Shown here one piece after another: positions 23,392 to 33,948 of a DNA stretch of 64,000 bases (positions are counted from its first letter, which is position 1; every line of letters begins with the position of its first letter). Origin of the DNA: Epiperipatus broadwayi (Eukaryota > Onychophora > Udeonychophora > Euonychophora > Peripatidae); contig JAQFVV010013084.1 of NCBI GenBank assembly GCA_028023455.1, positions 131,001 through 195,000 on the forward strand, read 5' to 3'. A program made the translations under genes and the position numbers. Below the pieces are notes generated by a model. The model worked only from the letters and a program-made list of their open reading frames with translations. It was not told the DNA's origin and searched no databases.

Positions 23392-24779
23392 TGTATCGTT
23401 TTTCGTATTACTAGACCACTATACGCCCCAAATGTATATTTGAGCATGAGTTGATCAAGCTGTATCAAGGAAAAAAAAAGAAAGTTGTATTTCTATTCTT
23501 AACACAGCTATTTTTCCTGATCAACTCCAGCCTATTAATTGTTACGAATTTGTGCTATTGACAAAAATCAACTTTTAATTTTATTTACTATGGGCGCCAG
23601 GACTCCTAAGAATCCACTGAAATATGTCGCCAGCACCTCTCGCAAGTTGTAAGACAAAGAAAAATAAAAAGATTCTTTTATAATATTTTTTTTTTCAAGG
23701 GACGGTAATTCTACCGTAATGAGAATTAATGATTTTTTTACGATTATTAGCCCTGGCGTATTGAAGCATATTGGCAAAGGTAACTTACGTTTAAATCTTA
23801 TTTCACTAAAAACAAATTTAATAATAAAAAATAATAACTACTGTTAATAACGCACAATAAAAAAAAGGTTGATAAAAGTATAATCTCTTTTATTCTAACC
23901 AACTAAAATATTTATCAGTTAAATAGCTATTTAATACTTTGGAGAGAACACATTTAATTCAGGTGGGAAATACCCGGAAAATATAAATATCGGTTAAAAT
24001 AAACAAAAAAGTTCTTGGTTAAATAAGAGTCTCTCATATAGAAAAATTAAAGTCACTATCAGGATTCTTTATACGTATATTTTTACGAGTAGTTTTTTTT
24101 TAACTAGTTAACTTTGTCACAATCAGGATAATTATTCTTACTGGTAAGTTTCATGAATTCATTAGTAGATAACTATGCATAGTTTTTTGGTAATAATGAG
24201 CTTGGCCTTTTGGTTCTTGCTTGTTCTTGTGGTCCATTTCCCCAGTCGGTCTCGAAGGCTTTTCCTGGTGTACATCATTAGGTCCGATGTTTTCAGGAGC
24301 TCCGGTTCACTGCGACATGCCGAATTCCTTCAGCGACGAGCGATCTTGGATATATTAAATGTTATCCAAGACCAACTAGAGAAATAAAACGAACAAGACC
24401 TTCCTTCCACCGGATCCCTCCTTTTTATATCCAGTTTTCAGGACTTCTGCGCATGCTCGTACCATGCCTTTTTAATCTTATCCAGTCTTTAAAAAATTTT
24501 ATGTACTAAAGTCTTTATTTTCTTCAAGTTTTCGGCCATCTTTAATTAATTTGAGTATTTCTACTTTCAGCTTATCTTTTTTTCTTACTTTTGAAATTCT
24601 TTTGTTCTCTCCAATTACTGTTATTACTAATCACATAAAAAAAATACCGAAAGAATAATTTAACTTTCATTGTACGTTTTTAACAAAAATTATACTAATC
24701 AAAAAAAAATCTAAATTTACTTTTTTTAGCTTTTACCAAAATGCCAATATATTTGTAACGTATATAAATAAACGTCACA
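23392..24779 (-). repeat. LTR segment 1 (full length, minus)
   Basis: A full LTR of 1388 bp read on the minus strand, from TGTGACGTTTATTTATATACG (U3 start at 24779) to CGAAAAACGATACA (U5 end at 23392). Its U5 end is the left edge of the mosaic. A TATA box lies at the position equivalent to 32081 in segment 6. Confidence 0.85.
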
Positions 24780-25526
24780 ATACCACCAGTGCCAGGAGAT
24801 GAGAATAAAATAGTGGTTTACACTAATTTTATTCTTAAGTTTTTTTTTCTTAATTCATATTCGTATTTTTTTTTTTGTGTGTAGTAGCGTGCTGATATAT
24901 TGTGTAGACTCATTCACAAGCGACGTTCGGCTTTAATGCCCACTTTTAGGTCTAACATGGCGGGAATGGAAAATATTTCAACATTCATCTGTGTCCTATC
25001 CGCTTTAGTGTAATATTAATGATAAGAAGCCCAAGTTATAAGCACAAATGAGCGTTGCTCATCGTTCTGAGTCTTACAGGCTCGTGGCAACTTGGTCCAA
25101 CTTGATCCGCCTTCCCCTTTATTGGGATCTCTGCTAGAAATAGTCTGACGAGCATTTAAAGACGGTCTTATGTTCATATACTGTGGATAAGGACTCGGGG
25201 CTATGTTATTCCCCTCTTCAGTAACCGCCTACCCGGTCAAGTACTTGTGACTTACGTCTACATCAGCCACGATCGTGTTTTTTAGACATATATAAAAAAT
25301 ATACATATATATTTTTTTTTTCTGGAAGTCATATTAAAAAAATATCTTCTTTCATATTTTAATAATCTGAGTTTAATTAGTTAGTTTTTTTTCTTATAAT
25401 TTTTTTCTTTTTTCAAAAAAATCATAATTTATTTTCCGGCTACAGACATTAAATACTCAATTTTATGCCGTTTTTAGATTTTCTCAGGTCGTGGTTTTTA
25501 AATCGAAGCCCGAGTTGGGTCACCAT
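24780..25526 (-). repeat. Internal region 1 (minus) with PBS
   Basis: The non-coding internal region runs from the PBS at its 25525 end to the U3 junction. It holds the conserved GGATAAGGACTCGGGGC and CGACGTTCGGC blocks also seen at 25664-26380 and 30975-31730. No ORF of note. Function unknown, presumably dimerisation or packaging of the RNA. Confidence 0.8.
25501..25525 (-). promoter_or_regulatory. Primer-binding site, tRNA-Arg-like
   Basis: On the minus strand TGGTGACCCAACTCGGGC follows the LTR end after one spacer base, and pairing could continue for about 23 bases in all. The copy at 30976 reads TGGCGACCC. TGGCGACC starts are typical of PBSs that use tRNA-Arg in 412/mdg1-type elements. 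The exact tRNA is inferred. Confidence 0.6.
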
Positions 25527-25529
25527 TGT

Positions 25530-25663
25530 CTTGTTCGTTTTGTTTCTCTAGTTGGTCTTGGTTAACATTTAATATATCCAAGATCGCTCGTCGCTGAAGA
25601 AATTCGGCATGTTGCAGTGAACCGGAGCTCCTTAAAACATCGGACCTAATGATGTACACCAGG
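25530..25663 (+). repeat. LTR fragment (plus) at the first fold-back point
   Basis: 134 bp matching the region just downstream of the TATA box of the LTR (32112-32244), placed between two internal regions of opposite orientation. It follows three bases of LTR end (TGT). This is the turning point of an inverted repeat with arms of about 1.9 kb. Confidence 0.75.
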
Positions 25664-26380
25664 ACCACGACCTGAGAAAATCTAAAAACGGCATAAAATT
25701 GAGTATTTAATGTCTGCAGCCGGAAAATAAATTATGATTTTTTTGAAAAAAGAAAAAAATTATAAGAAAAAAAAACTAACTAATTAAACCCAGATTATTA
25801 AAATATGAAAGAAGATATTTTTTTAATATGACTTCCAGAAAAAAAAAATATATATGTATATTTTTTTATATATGTCTAAAAAACACGATCGTGGCTGATG
25901 TAGACGTAAGTCACAAGTATTTGACCGGGTAGGCGGTTACTGAAGAGGGGATTAACATAGCCCTGAGTCCTTATCCACAGTATATGAACATAAGACCGTC
26001 TTTAAATGCTCGTCAGACTATTTCTAGCAGAGATCCCAATAAAGGGGAAGGCGGATCAAGTTGGACCAAGTTGCCACGAGCCTGTAAGACTCAGAACGAT
26101 GAGCAACGCTCGTTTGTGCTTATAACTTGGGCTTCTTATCGTTAATATTACACTAAAGCGGATAGGACACAGATGAATGTTGAAATATTTTCCATTCCCG
26201 CCGTGTTAGACCTAAAAGTGGGCATTAAAGCCGAACGTCGCTTGTGAATGAGTCTACACAATATATCAGCATGCTACTACACAAAAAAAAAAAATACGAA
26301 TATGAATTAAGAAAAAAAAACTTAAGAATAAAATTAGTGTAAACCACTATTTTATTCTCATCTCCCGGCACTGGTGGTAT
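25664..26380 (+). repeat. Internal region 2 (plus)
   Basis: Reverse complement of internal region 1, starting ACCACGACCTGAG just after where the PBS would be and ending GGCACTGGTGGTAT before the next U3. It lacks its PBS. Confidence 0.8.
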
Positions 26381-27598
26381 TGTGACGTTTATTTATATAC
26401 GTTACAAATATATTGGCATTTTGGTAAAAGCTAAAAAAAGTAAATTTAGATTTTTTTTTGATTAGTATAATTTTTGTTAAAAACGTACAATGAAAGTTAA
26501 ATTATTCTTTCGGTATTTTTTTTATGTGATTAGTAATAACAGTAATTGGAGAGAACAAAAGAATTCCAAAAGTAAGAAAAAAGATAAGCTGAAAGTAGAA
26601 ATACTCAAATTAATTAAAGATGGCCGAAAACTTGAAGAAAATAAAGACTTTAGTACATAAAATTTTTAAAGACTGGATAAGATTAAAAAGGCATGGTACG
26701 AGCATGCGCAGAAGTCCTGAAAACTGGATATAAAAAGGAGGGATCCGGTTGAAGGAACGTCTTGTTCGTTTTGTTTCTCTAGTTGGTCTTGGATAACATT
26801 TAATATATCCAAGATCGCTCGTCGCTGAAGGAATTCGGCATGTCGCAGTGAACCGGAGCTCCTGAAAACATCGGACCTAATGATGTACACCAGGAAAAGC
26901 CTTCGTGACCGACTCGGAAATGGACCACAAGAACAAGCAAGAACCAAAAGGCCGAGCTCATTATTACCAAAAAACTATGCATAGTTATCTACTAATGAAT
27001 TCATGAAACTTACCGGTAAGAATAATTATCCTGATTGTGACAAAGTTAACTAGTTAAAAAACTACTCGTAAAAATATACGTATAAAGAATCCTGATAGTG
27101 ACTTTAATTTTTCTATATGAGAGACTCTTATTTAACCAAGAACTTTTTTGTTTATTTTAACCGATATTTATATTTTCCGGGTATTTCCCACCTGAATTAA
27201 ATGTGTTCTCTCTAAAGTATTAAATAGCTATTTAACTGATAAATATTTTAGTTTGTTAGAATAAAAGAGATTATACTTTTATCAACCTTTTTTTTTTATT
27301 GTGCGTTATTAATAGTAGTTATTATTTTTTATTATTAAATTTGTTTTTAGTGAAATAAGATTTAAACGTAAGTTACCTTTGCCAATATGCTTCAATACGC
27401 CAGGGCTAATAATCGTAAAAAAATCATTAATTCTCATTACGGTAGAATTACCGTCCCTTGAAAAAAAAATATTATAAAAGAATCTTTTTATTTTTCTTTG
27501 TCTTACAACTTGCGAGAGGTGCTGGTGACATATTTCAGCGGATTCTTAGGAGTCCTGGCACCCATAGTAAATAAAATTAAAAGTTGATTTTTGTCAAT
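26381..27598 (+). repeat. LTR segment 2 (plus, lacks the last 170 bp or so)
   Basis: Begins TGTGACGTTTATT and is cut at TTTTTGTCAAT, where the U5 end of segment 3 is joined head on. The CAAT just before the join parallels the CTAT and TTAT found at the other U5 joins. Confidence 0.8.
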
Positions 27599-28633
27599 TG
27601 TATCGTTTTCCGTTTTACTAGACCACTATACGCCCCAAATGTATATTTGAGCGTGAGTTGATCAAGCTGTATCAAGGAAAAAAAAAGGAAGTTGTATTTC
27701 TATTCTTAACACAGCTATTTTTCCTGATCAACTCCAGCCTATTAATTGTTACGAATTTGTGCTATTGACAAAAATCAACTTTTAATTTTATTTACTATGG
27801 GCGCCAGGACTCCTAAGAATCCGCTGAAATATGTCGCCAGCACCTCTCGCAAGTTGTAAGACAAAGAAAAATAAAAAGATTCTTTTATAATATTTTTTTT
27901 TCAAGGGACGGTAATTCTACCGTAATGAGAATTAATGATTTTTTTACGATTATTAGCCCTGGCGTATTGAAGCATATTGGCAAAGGTAACTTACGTTTAA
28001 ATCTTATTTCACTAAAAACAAATTTAATAATAAAAAATAATAACTACTATTAATAACGCACAATAAAAAAAAAAGGTTGATAAAAGTATAATCTCTTTTA
28101 TTCTAACAAACTAAAATATTTATCAGTTAAATAGCTATTTAATACTTTGGAGAGAACACATTTAATTCAGGTGGGAAATACCCGGAAAATATAAATATCG
28201 GTTAAAATAAACAAAAAAGTTCTTGGTTAAATAAGAGTCTCTCATATAGAAAAATTAAAGTCACTATCAGGATTCTTTATACGTATATTTTTACGAGTAG
28301 TTTTTTAACTAGTTAACTTTGTCACAATCAGGATAATTATTCTTACCGGTAAGTTTCATGAATTCATTAGTAGATAACTATGCATAGTTTTTTGGTAATA
28401 ATGAGCTCGGCCTTTTGGTTCTTGCTTGTTCTTGTGGTCCATTTCCCCAGTGGGTCACGAAGGCTTTTCCTGGTGTACATCATTAGGTCCGATGTTTTCA
28501 GGAGCTCCGGTTCACTGCGACATGCCGAATTCCTTCAGCGACGAGCGATCTTGGATATATTAAATGTTATCCAAGACCAACTAGAGAAACAAAACGAACA
28601 AGACCTTCCTTCAACCGGATCCCTCCTTTTTAT
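27599..28633 (-). repeat. LTR segment 3 (minus, U3 part missing)
   Basis: Starts at a U5 end (TGTATCGTTTTCCG) and is cut within its TATA-box region at CTCCTTTTTAT, where the U5 end of segment 4 begins. Confidence 0.8.
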
Positions 28634-30082
28634 TGTATCATTTCCATTTTACTAGACCACTATACGCCTCAAATTTATATTTGAGCATGAGTTGATCAAG
28701 CTGTCTCAAAAAGAAAAACAAAAGTTGTATTTCTATTCTAAAAACACAGCTATTTTTCCTGACCAACTTCAGCCTATTAGTTGTTAAGAATTGTGCTATT
28801 GACAAAATCAACTTTTAATTTTATTTCATATGGGCGCCAGGATTCCTAAGAATCCGCTGAAATATGTCGCCAGCACCTCTCGCAAGTTATAAAACAAAAA
28901 AAAATAAAAAGATTTTTATTATATTTTTTTTTTAAGGGGCGGTAATTCTACCGTAATGAGAATTAATGATTTTTACGATTATTAGTCCTGGGCGTATTGA
29001 AACATATTGGCAAAGGTAACTTAACGTTTAAATCTTATTACACTAAAAATAAATTTAATAATAAAAAATAATAACCATTATTAATAACGCACAATGAAAA
29101 GGTTGATAAAAGTAAAATCTTTTATTCTATCAAACTAAAATATTTATAAGTCAAATTTCATATTAACTACACAGGAAAGTACACACACACTAATCCAGAT
29201 ACTGAATCGATTAACAAAAACAGTGAGATTATGCAATTAAAGCGATTTAATAATGTCCCAAGATCTTGTATAAATTTCTTTATTAGAAAGTCTCTTGAAT
29301 ACGAAAAGAAAAGTCTATATCAGGATGGCAGTCTAAGCCTAGATAAATAATTGTTTGCAAACTTTTAAGTCACTATCAGGAAAATTTATTCTTAACTTAC
29401 CGGTAAGTTCATGTAGGTTTATGGGATCCCAGATCATGAGAATTTCCATTGGTCTCTCCTGCCGGCATCTTCCATTATTGTTCCATTCTATAGCTGGAGA
29501 AAAGGCATGGTTGTAGTGACCCTTTTATTGCAAAAAGCGGTCTTCACAAGTCCCGTTTCCATGCTTGCGTGACAGCTTGGTACAGCAAGGGGCATACCTG
29601 TGTAGAAGTATATTTCTTGCCACAGGTTATGCTCGTGGAAACCTCCAACTTTCAGAGACTAACTAGAAGTAAAAGAGAAGACCCAGATTGAAGTTGTCAT
29701 CTCCTTTTTATATCGCGCTCCATTTTTGGAACTTCAGCGCACTCTTTTGTCTTTTTATCAGCGTATAAGATAATAATCTTATACACTCTCTCTTAAATTT
29801 AAGTTACAAAGTTCTCTTTTTTTTAGCATTATTCTTCCATCTTTAATTAGCTAAAATATTTTTCTTTTAGCTTATACTTTTGGAATTCTTTTAATTTATC
29901 TGGATTAGTAATCTGTATGTCATTTATTCTTTCCAATTAGATAAAAAAAAATAAGAATGACAATTTTAACCTTCATTGCACGTTTTAACAAAAATTATAC
30001 TAATCAAAAAAAAATCTAAATTTACTTTTTTAGCTTTTACCAAATGCCAATATATTTGTAACGTATATAAATAAACGTTACA
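28634..30082 (-). repeat. LTR segment 4 (minus, diverged subfamily)
   Basis: A full LTR of about 1.45 kb from TGTATCATTTCC (U5 end) to GTAACGTATATAAATAAACG..TTACA (U3 start). It is clearly diverged from the other copies between about 29150 and 29960, yet nearly identical to them beyond that point, so it is a chimera of two subfamilies. The palindrome CTTACCGGTAAG at about 29399 is kept in both. Confidence 0.75.
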
Positions 30083-30704
30083 ATACCACCAGTGCCAGGA
30101 GATGAGAATAAAATAGGGGTTTACACTAATTTTATTCTTAAGTTTTTTTAAATTCATATTCGTATTTTTTTTTTTTATGTAGTAGCGTGCTGATATATTG
30201 TGTAGACTAATTCACAAGCGACGTTCGGCTTTAACGCCCACTTTTAGGTCTAACACAGCGGGAATGGAAAATATTTCAACATTCATCTGTGTCCTATCCG
30301 CTTTAGTGTAATATTAACGATAAGAAGCCCAAGTTATAAGCACAAACGAGCATTGCTCATCGTTCTGAGTCTTACAGGCTCGTGGCAACTTGGTCCAACT
30401 TGATCCGCCTTCCCCTTTATTGGGATCTCTGCTAGAAATAGTCCGATGAGCATTTAAAGACGGTCTTATGTTGATATACTGCGGATAAGGACTCGGGGCT
30501 ATGTTATTCCCCTCTTCAGTAACCGCCTACCCGGTCAAATACTTGTGACTTACGTCTACATCAGCCACAATCGTGTTTTTAGACATATATAAAAAAATAT
30601 ACATATATATATTTTTTTTTCTGGAAGTCATATTAAAAAAATATCTTCTTTCATATTTTAATAATCAGGGTTTAATTAATTAGTTTTTCTTTTTATAATT
30701 TTTT
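30083..30704 (-). repeat. Internal region 3 (minus, lacks PBS end)
   Basis: Same internal sequence as regions 1, 2 and 4. It is cut at about 30704, where orientation flips into an LTR 3' fragment on the plus strand. The join lies in a T-rich run shared by both sides (TTTTTTTTCTTTGTC), a likely microhomology. Confidence 0.75.
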
Positions 30705-30974
30705 TTCTTTGTCTTACAACTTGCGAGAGGTGCTGGCAACATATTTCAGTGGATTCTTAGGAGTCCTGGCGCCCATAGTAAATAAAATTAAAAGTTGATT
30801 TTTGTCAATAGCACAAATTCGTAACAATTAATAGGCTAGAGTTGATCAGGAAAAATAGCTGTGTTAAGAATAGAAATACAACTTTCTTTTTTTTTCCTTG
30901 ATACAGCTTGATCAACTCACGCTCAAATATACATTTGGGGCGTATAGTGTTCTAGTAAAACGGAAAACGCTACA
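30705..30974 (+). repeat. LTR 3' fragment (plus) leading into a PBS
   Basis: The last 270 bases of the LTR, from CTTTGTCTTACAACTTGCG to AACGCTACA, followed by one spacer base and the PBS at 30976. Confidence 0.8.
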
Positions 30975-31730
30975 ATGGCGACCCAACTCGGGCTTCGATT
31001 TAACAACTACAACCTGAGATGAGTTGTAATGATAAAGAACATTACAATGATGACTCAAAGAAACTCACAGCCGGAAAATAAATTATGATTTTTTTGAAAA
31101 AAAGAAAAAAATTATAAAAAAAACAACTAACTAATTAAACCCTGATTATTAAAATATGAAAGAAGATATTTTTTTAATATGACTTCCAGAAAGAAAAAAT
31201 ATATATGTATATTTTTTTATATATGTCTAAAAAACACGATCGTGGCTGATGTAGACGTAAGTCACAAGTATTTGACCGGGTAGGCGGTTACTGAAGAGGG
31301 GAATAACATAGCCCCGAGTCCTTATCCACAGTATATGAACATAAGACCGTCTTTAAATGCTCGTCAGACTATTTCTAGCAGAGATCCCAATAAAGGGGAA
31401 GGCAGATCAAGTTGGACCAAGTTGCCACGAGCCTATAAGACTCAGAACGATGAGCAACGCTCGTTTGTGCTTATAACTTGGGCTTCTTATCGTTAATATT
31501 ACACTAAAGCGGATAGGACACAGATGAATGTTGAAATATTTTCCATTCCCGCCGTGTTAGACCTAAAAGTGGGCATTAAAGCCGAACGTCGCTTGTGAAT
31601 GAGTCTACACAATATATCAGCACGCTACTACACAAAAAAAAAAAATACGAATATGAATTAAAAAAAAAAACTTAAGAATAAAATTAGTGTAAACCACTAT
31701 TTTATTCTCATCTCCCGGCACTGGTGGTAT
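30975..31730 (+). repeat. Internal region 4 (plus), complete
   Basis: The only internal region here that is complete from PBS to U3: about 756 bp. It has no ORF and ends in a G-rich GGCACTGGTGGTAT that may act as plus-strand primer tract. Its first 70 bases (30994-31065) differ from regions 1 and 2. Confidence 0.8.
30976..31001 (+). promoter_or_regulatory. Primer-binding site (plus)
   Basis: TGGCGACCCAACTCGGGC starts the site, and similarity to the copy at 25501-25525 continues to CTTCGATTT. The 3' CCA complement and the discriminator G fit a tRNA-Arg with acceptor strand GACCCAA. Confidence 0.65.
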
Positions 31731-33117
31731 TGTGACGTTTATTTATATACGTTACAAATATATTGGCATTTTGGTAAAAGCTAAAAAAAGTAAATTTAGA
31801 TTTTTTTTTGATTAGTATAATTTTTGTTAAAAACGTACAATGAAAGTTAAATTATTCTTTCGGTATTTTTTTTATGTGATTAGTAATAACAGTAATTGGA
31901 GAGAACAAAAGAATTCCAAAAGTAAGAAAAAAAGATAAGCTGAAAGTAGAAATACTCAAATTAATTAAAGATGGCCAAAAACTTGAAGAAAATAAAGTCT
32001 TTAGTACATAAAATTTTTTAAAGACTGGATAAGATTAAAAAGGCATGGTACGAGCATGCGCAGAAGTCCTGAAAACTGGATATAAAAAGGAGGGATCCGG
32101 TTGAAGGAAGGTCTTGTTCGTTTTGTTTCTCTAGTTGGTCTTGGATAACATTTAATATATCCAAGATCGCTCGTCGCTGAAGGAATTCGGCATGTCGCAG
32201 TGAACCGGAGCTCCTGAAAACATCGGACCTAATGATGTACACCAGGAAAAGCCTTCGTGACCGACTGGGGAAATGGACCACAAGAACAAGCAAGAACCAA
32301 AAGGCCGAGCTCATTATTACCAAAAAACTATGCATAGTTATCTACTAATGAATTCATGAAACTTACCGGTAAGAATAATTATCCTGATTGTGACAAAGTT
32401 AACTAGTTAAAAAACTACTCGTAAAAATATACGTATAAAGAATCCTGATAGTGACTTTAATTTTTCTATATGAGAGACTCTTATTTAACCAAGAACTTTT
32501 TTTTGTTTATTTTAACCGATATTTATATTTTCCGGGTATTTCCCACCTGAATTAAATGTGTTCTCTCCAAAGTATTAAATAGCTATTTAACTGATAAATA
32601 TTTTAGTTTGTTAGAATAAAAGAGATTATACTTTTATCAACCTTTTTTTTATTGTGTGTTATTAATAGTAGTTATTATTTTTTATTATTAAATTTGTTTT
32701 TAGTGAAATAAGATTTGAACGTAAGTTACCTTTGCCAATATGCTTCAATACACTAGGGCTAATAATCGTAAAAAAATCATTAATTCTCATTACGGTAGAA
32801 TTACCGTCCCTTGAAAAAAAAAATATTATAAAAGAATCTTTTTATTTTTCTTTGTCTTACAACTTGCGAGAGGTGCTGGCGACATATTTCAGCGGATTCT
32901 TAGGAGTCCTGGTGCCCATAGTAAATAAAATTAAAAGTTGATTTTTGTCAATAGCACAAATTCGTAACAATTAATAGGCTAGAGTTGATCAGGAAAAATA
33001 GCTGTGTTAAGAATAGAAATACAACTTTCTTTTTTTTTCCTTGATACAGCTTGATCAACTCACGCTCAAATATACATTTGGGGCGTATAGTGGTCTAGTA
33101 AAACGGAAAACGCTACA
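31731..33117 (+). repeat. LTR segment 6 (full length, plus)
   Basis: 1387 bp from TGTGACGTTTATT to AACGCTACA. The termini are inverted repeats (TGTRACGTTT). It contains a TATA box, an NRF-1-like CATGCGCA 25 bases before it, a CTTACCGGTAAG palindrome that could act as a splice donor, and several AATAAA. Short reading frames inside it (a 69-codon frame starting MPICFNT on the plus strand, a 105-codon frame starting MHSFLV on the minus) recur only because the LTR recurs. Confidence 0.85.
32081..32088 (+). promoter_or_regulatory. LTR TATA box
   Basis: GGATATAAAAAGGAGGG with transcription expected to start about 30 bases downstream, near GAAGGAAGGTC. The upstream GCATGCGCAGAAG is conserved in all copies. 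The equivalent site is the exact break point of LTR segment 3. Confidence 0.6.
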
Positions 33118-33129
33118 ATGGCGCCCAAC
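33118..33129 (+). promoter_or_regulatory. PBS stub between two LTRs
   Basis: One spacer base and TGGCGCCCAAC remain of the PBS (a base lost relative to TGGCGACCCAAC). Then sequence jumps to GGCCGAGCTC inside the next LTR. TGGCGCCCAACG by itself would suggest tRNA-Lys, but comparison shows it is a damaged Arg-type site. Confidence 0.55.
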
Positions 33130-33944
33130 GGCCGAGCTCATTATTACCAAAAAACTATGCATAGTTATCTACTAATGAATTCATGAAACTTACCGGTAAG
33201 AATAATTATTTTGATTGTGACAAAGTTAACTAGTTAAAAAACTACTTGTAAAAATATACGTATAAAGAATCCTGATAGTGACTTTAATTTTTCTATATGA
33301 GAGACTCTTATTTAACCAAGAACTTTTTTGTTTATTTTAACCGATATTTATATTTTCCGGGTATTTCCCACCTGAATTAAATGTGTTCTCTCCAAAGTAT
33401 TAAATAGCTATTTAACTGATAAATATTTTAGTTTGTTAGAATAAAAGAGATTATACTTTTATCAACCTTTTTTTTTTATTGTGCGTTATTAATAGTAGTT
33501 ATTATTTTTTATTATTAAATTTGTTTTTAGTGAAATAAGATTTAAACGTAAGTTACCTTTGCCAATATGCTTCAATACGCCAGGGCTAATAATCGTAAAA
33601 AAATCATTAATTCTCATTACAGTAGAATTACCGTCCCTTGAAAAAAAAAATATTATAAAAGAATCTTTTTATTTTTCTTTGTCTTACAACTTGCGAGAGG
33701 TGCTGGTGACATATTTCAGCGGATTCTTAGGAGTCCTGGTGCCCATAGTAAATAAAATTAAAAGTTGATTTTTGTCAATAGCACAAATTCGTAACAATTA
33801 ATAGGCTGGAGTTGATCAGGAAAAATAGCTGTGTTAAGAATAGAAATACAACTTCCTTTTTTTTTCCTTGATACAGCTTGATCAACTCACGCTCAAATAT
33901 ACATTTGGGGCATATAGTGGTCTAGTAATACGAAAAACAATACA
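33130..33944 (+). repeat. LTR segment 7 (plus, 3' 815 bp)
   Basis: Starts inside the LTR at GGCCGAGCTC and runs to the U5 end CGAAAAACAATACA, the right edge of the mosaic. It is followed by the CTAT target-site duplication. Confidence 0.85.
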
Positions 33945-33948
33945 CTAT

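Larger units (their letters stand above)
23392..33944. mobile_element. Mosaic of inverted, truncated copies of a non-coding LTR element
   Basis: Within this block I can place seven LTR segments, four internal segments and three PBS traces of one element family, in both orientations. The whole is flanked by one 4-bp direct repeat, CTAT (23388-23391 and 33945-33948). Both outer ends are the U5 (3') ends of LTRs: TGTATCGTTTTTCG on the left and its mirror CGAAAAACAATACA on the right. A normal LTR element has one U3 and one U5 end outside. The family has an LTR of about 1.39 kb with TGTRACGTTT..AACGCTACA termini, a PBS and an internal region of only about 0.75 kb without coding capacity. It is therefore a TRIM/LARD-like non-autonomous element. 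Copies are nearly identical, so the structure is young. Confidence 0.8.

Noticed and set aside
32018-32335. A frame of about 105 codons (MHSFLVIMSSAFWF...) that recurs at 24175, 26666 and 28380
   Set aside because: It recurs only because it lies in the repeated LTR, antisense to the LTR's TATA box. Copies differ in ends and frame, and no family is recognised.
32732-32941. A 69-codon frame (MPICFNTPGL...) repeated at 23568 and 33559
   Set aside because: Part of the LTR U5 region; conservation follows the DNA repeat and not codon pattern.
33119-33130. TGGCGCCCAACG as a retroviral tRNA-Lys primer-binding site
   Set aside because: Comparison with the intact sites at 25501 and 30976 shows a one-base loss from an Arg-type PBS followed by a deletion junction.
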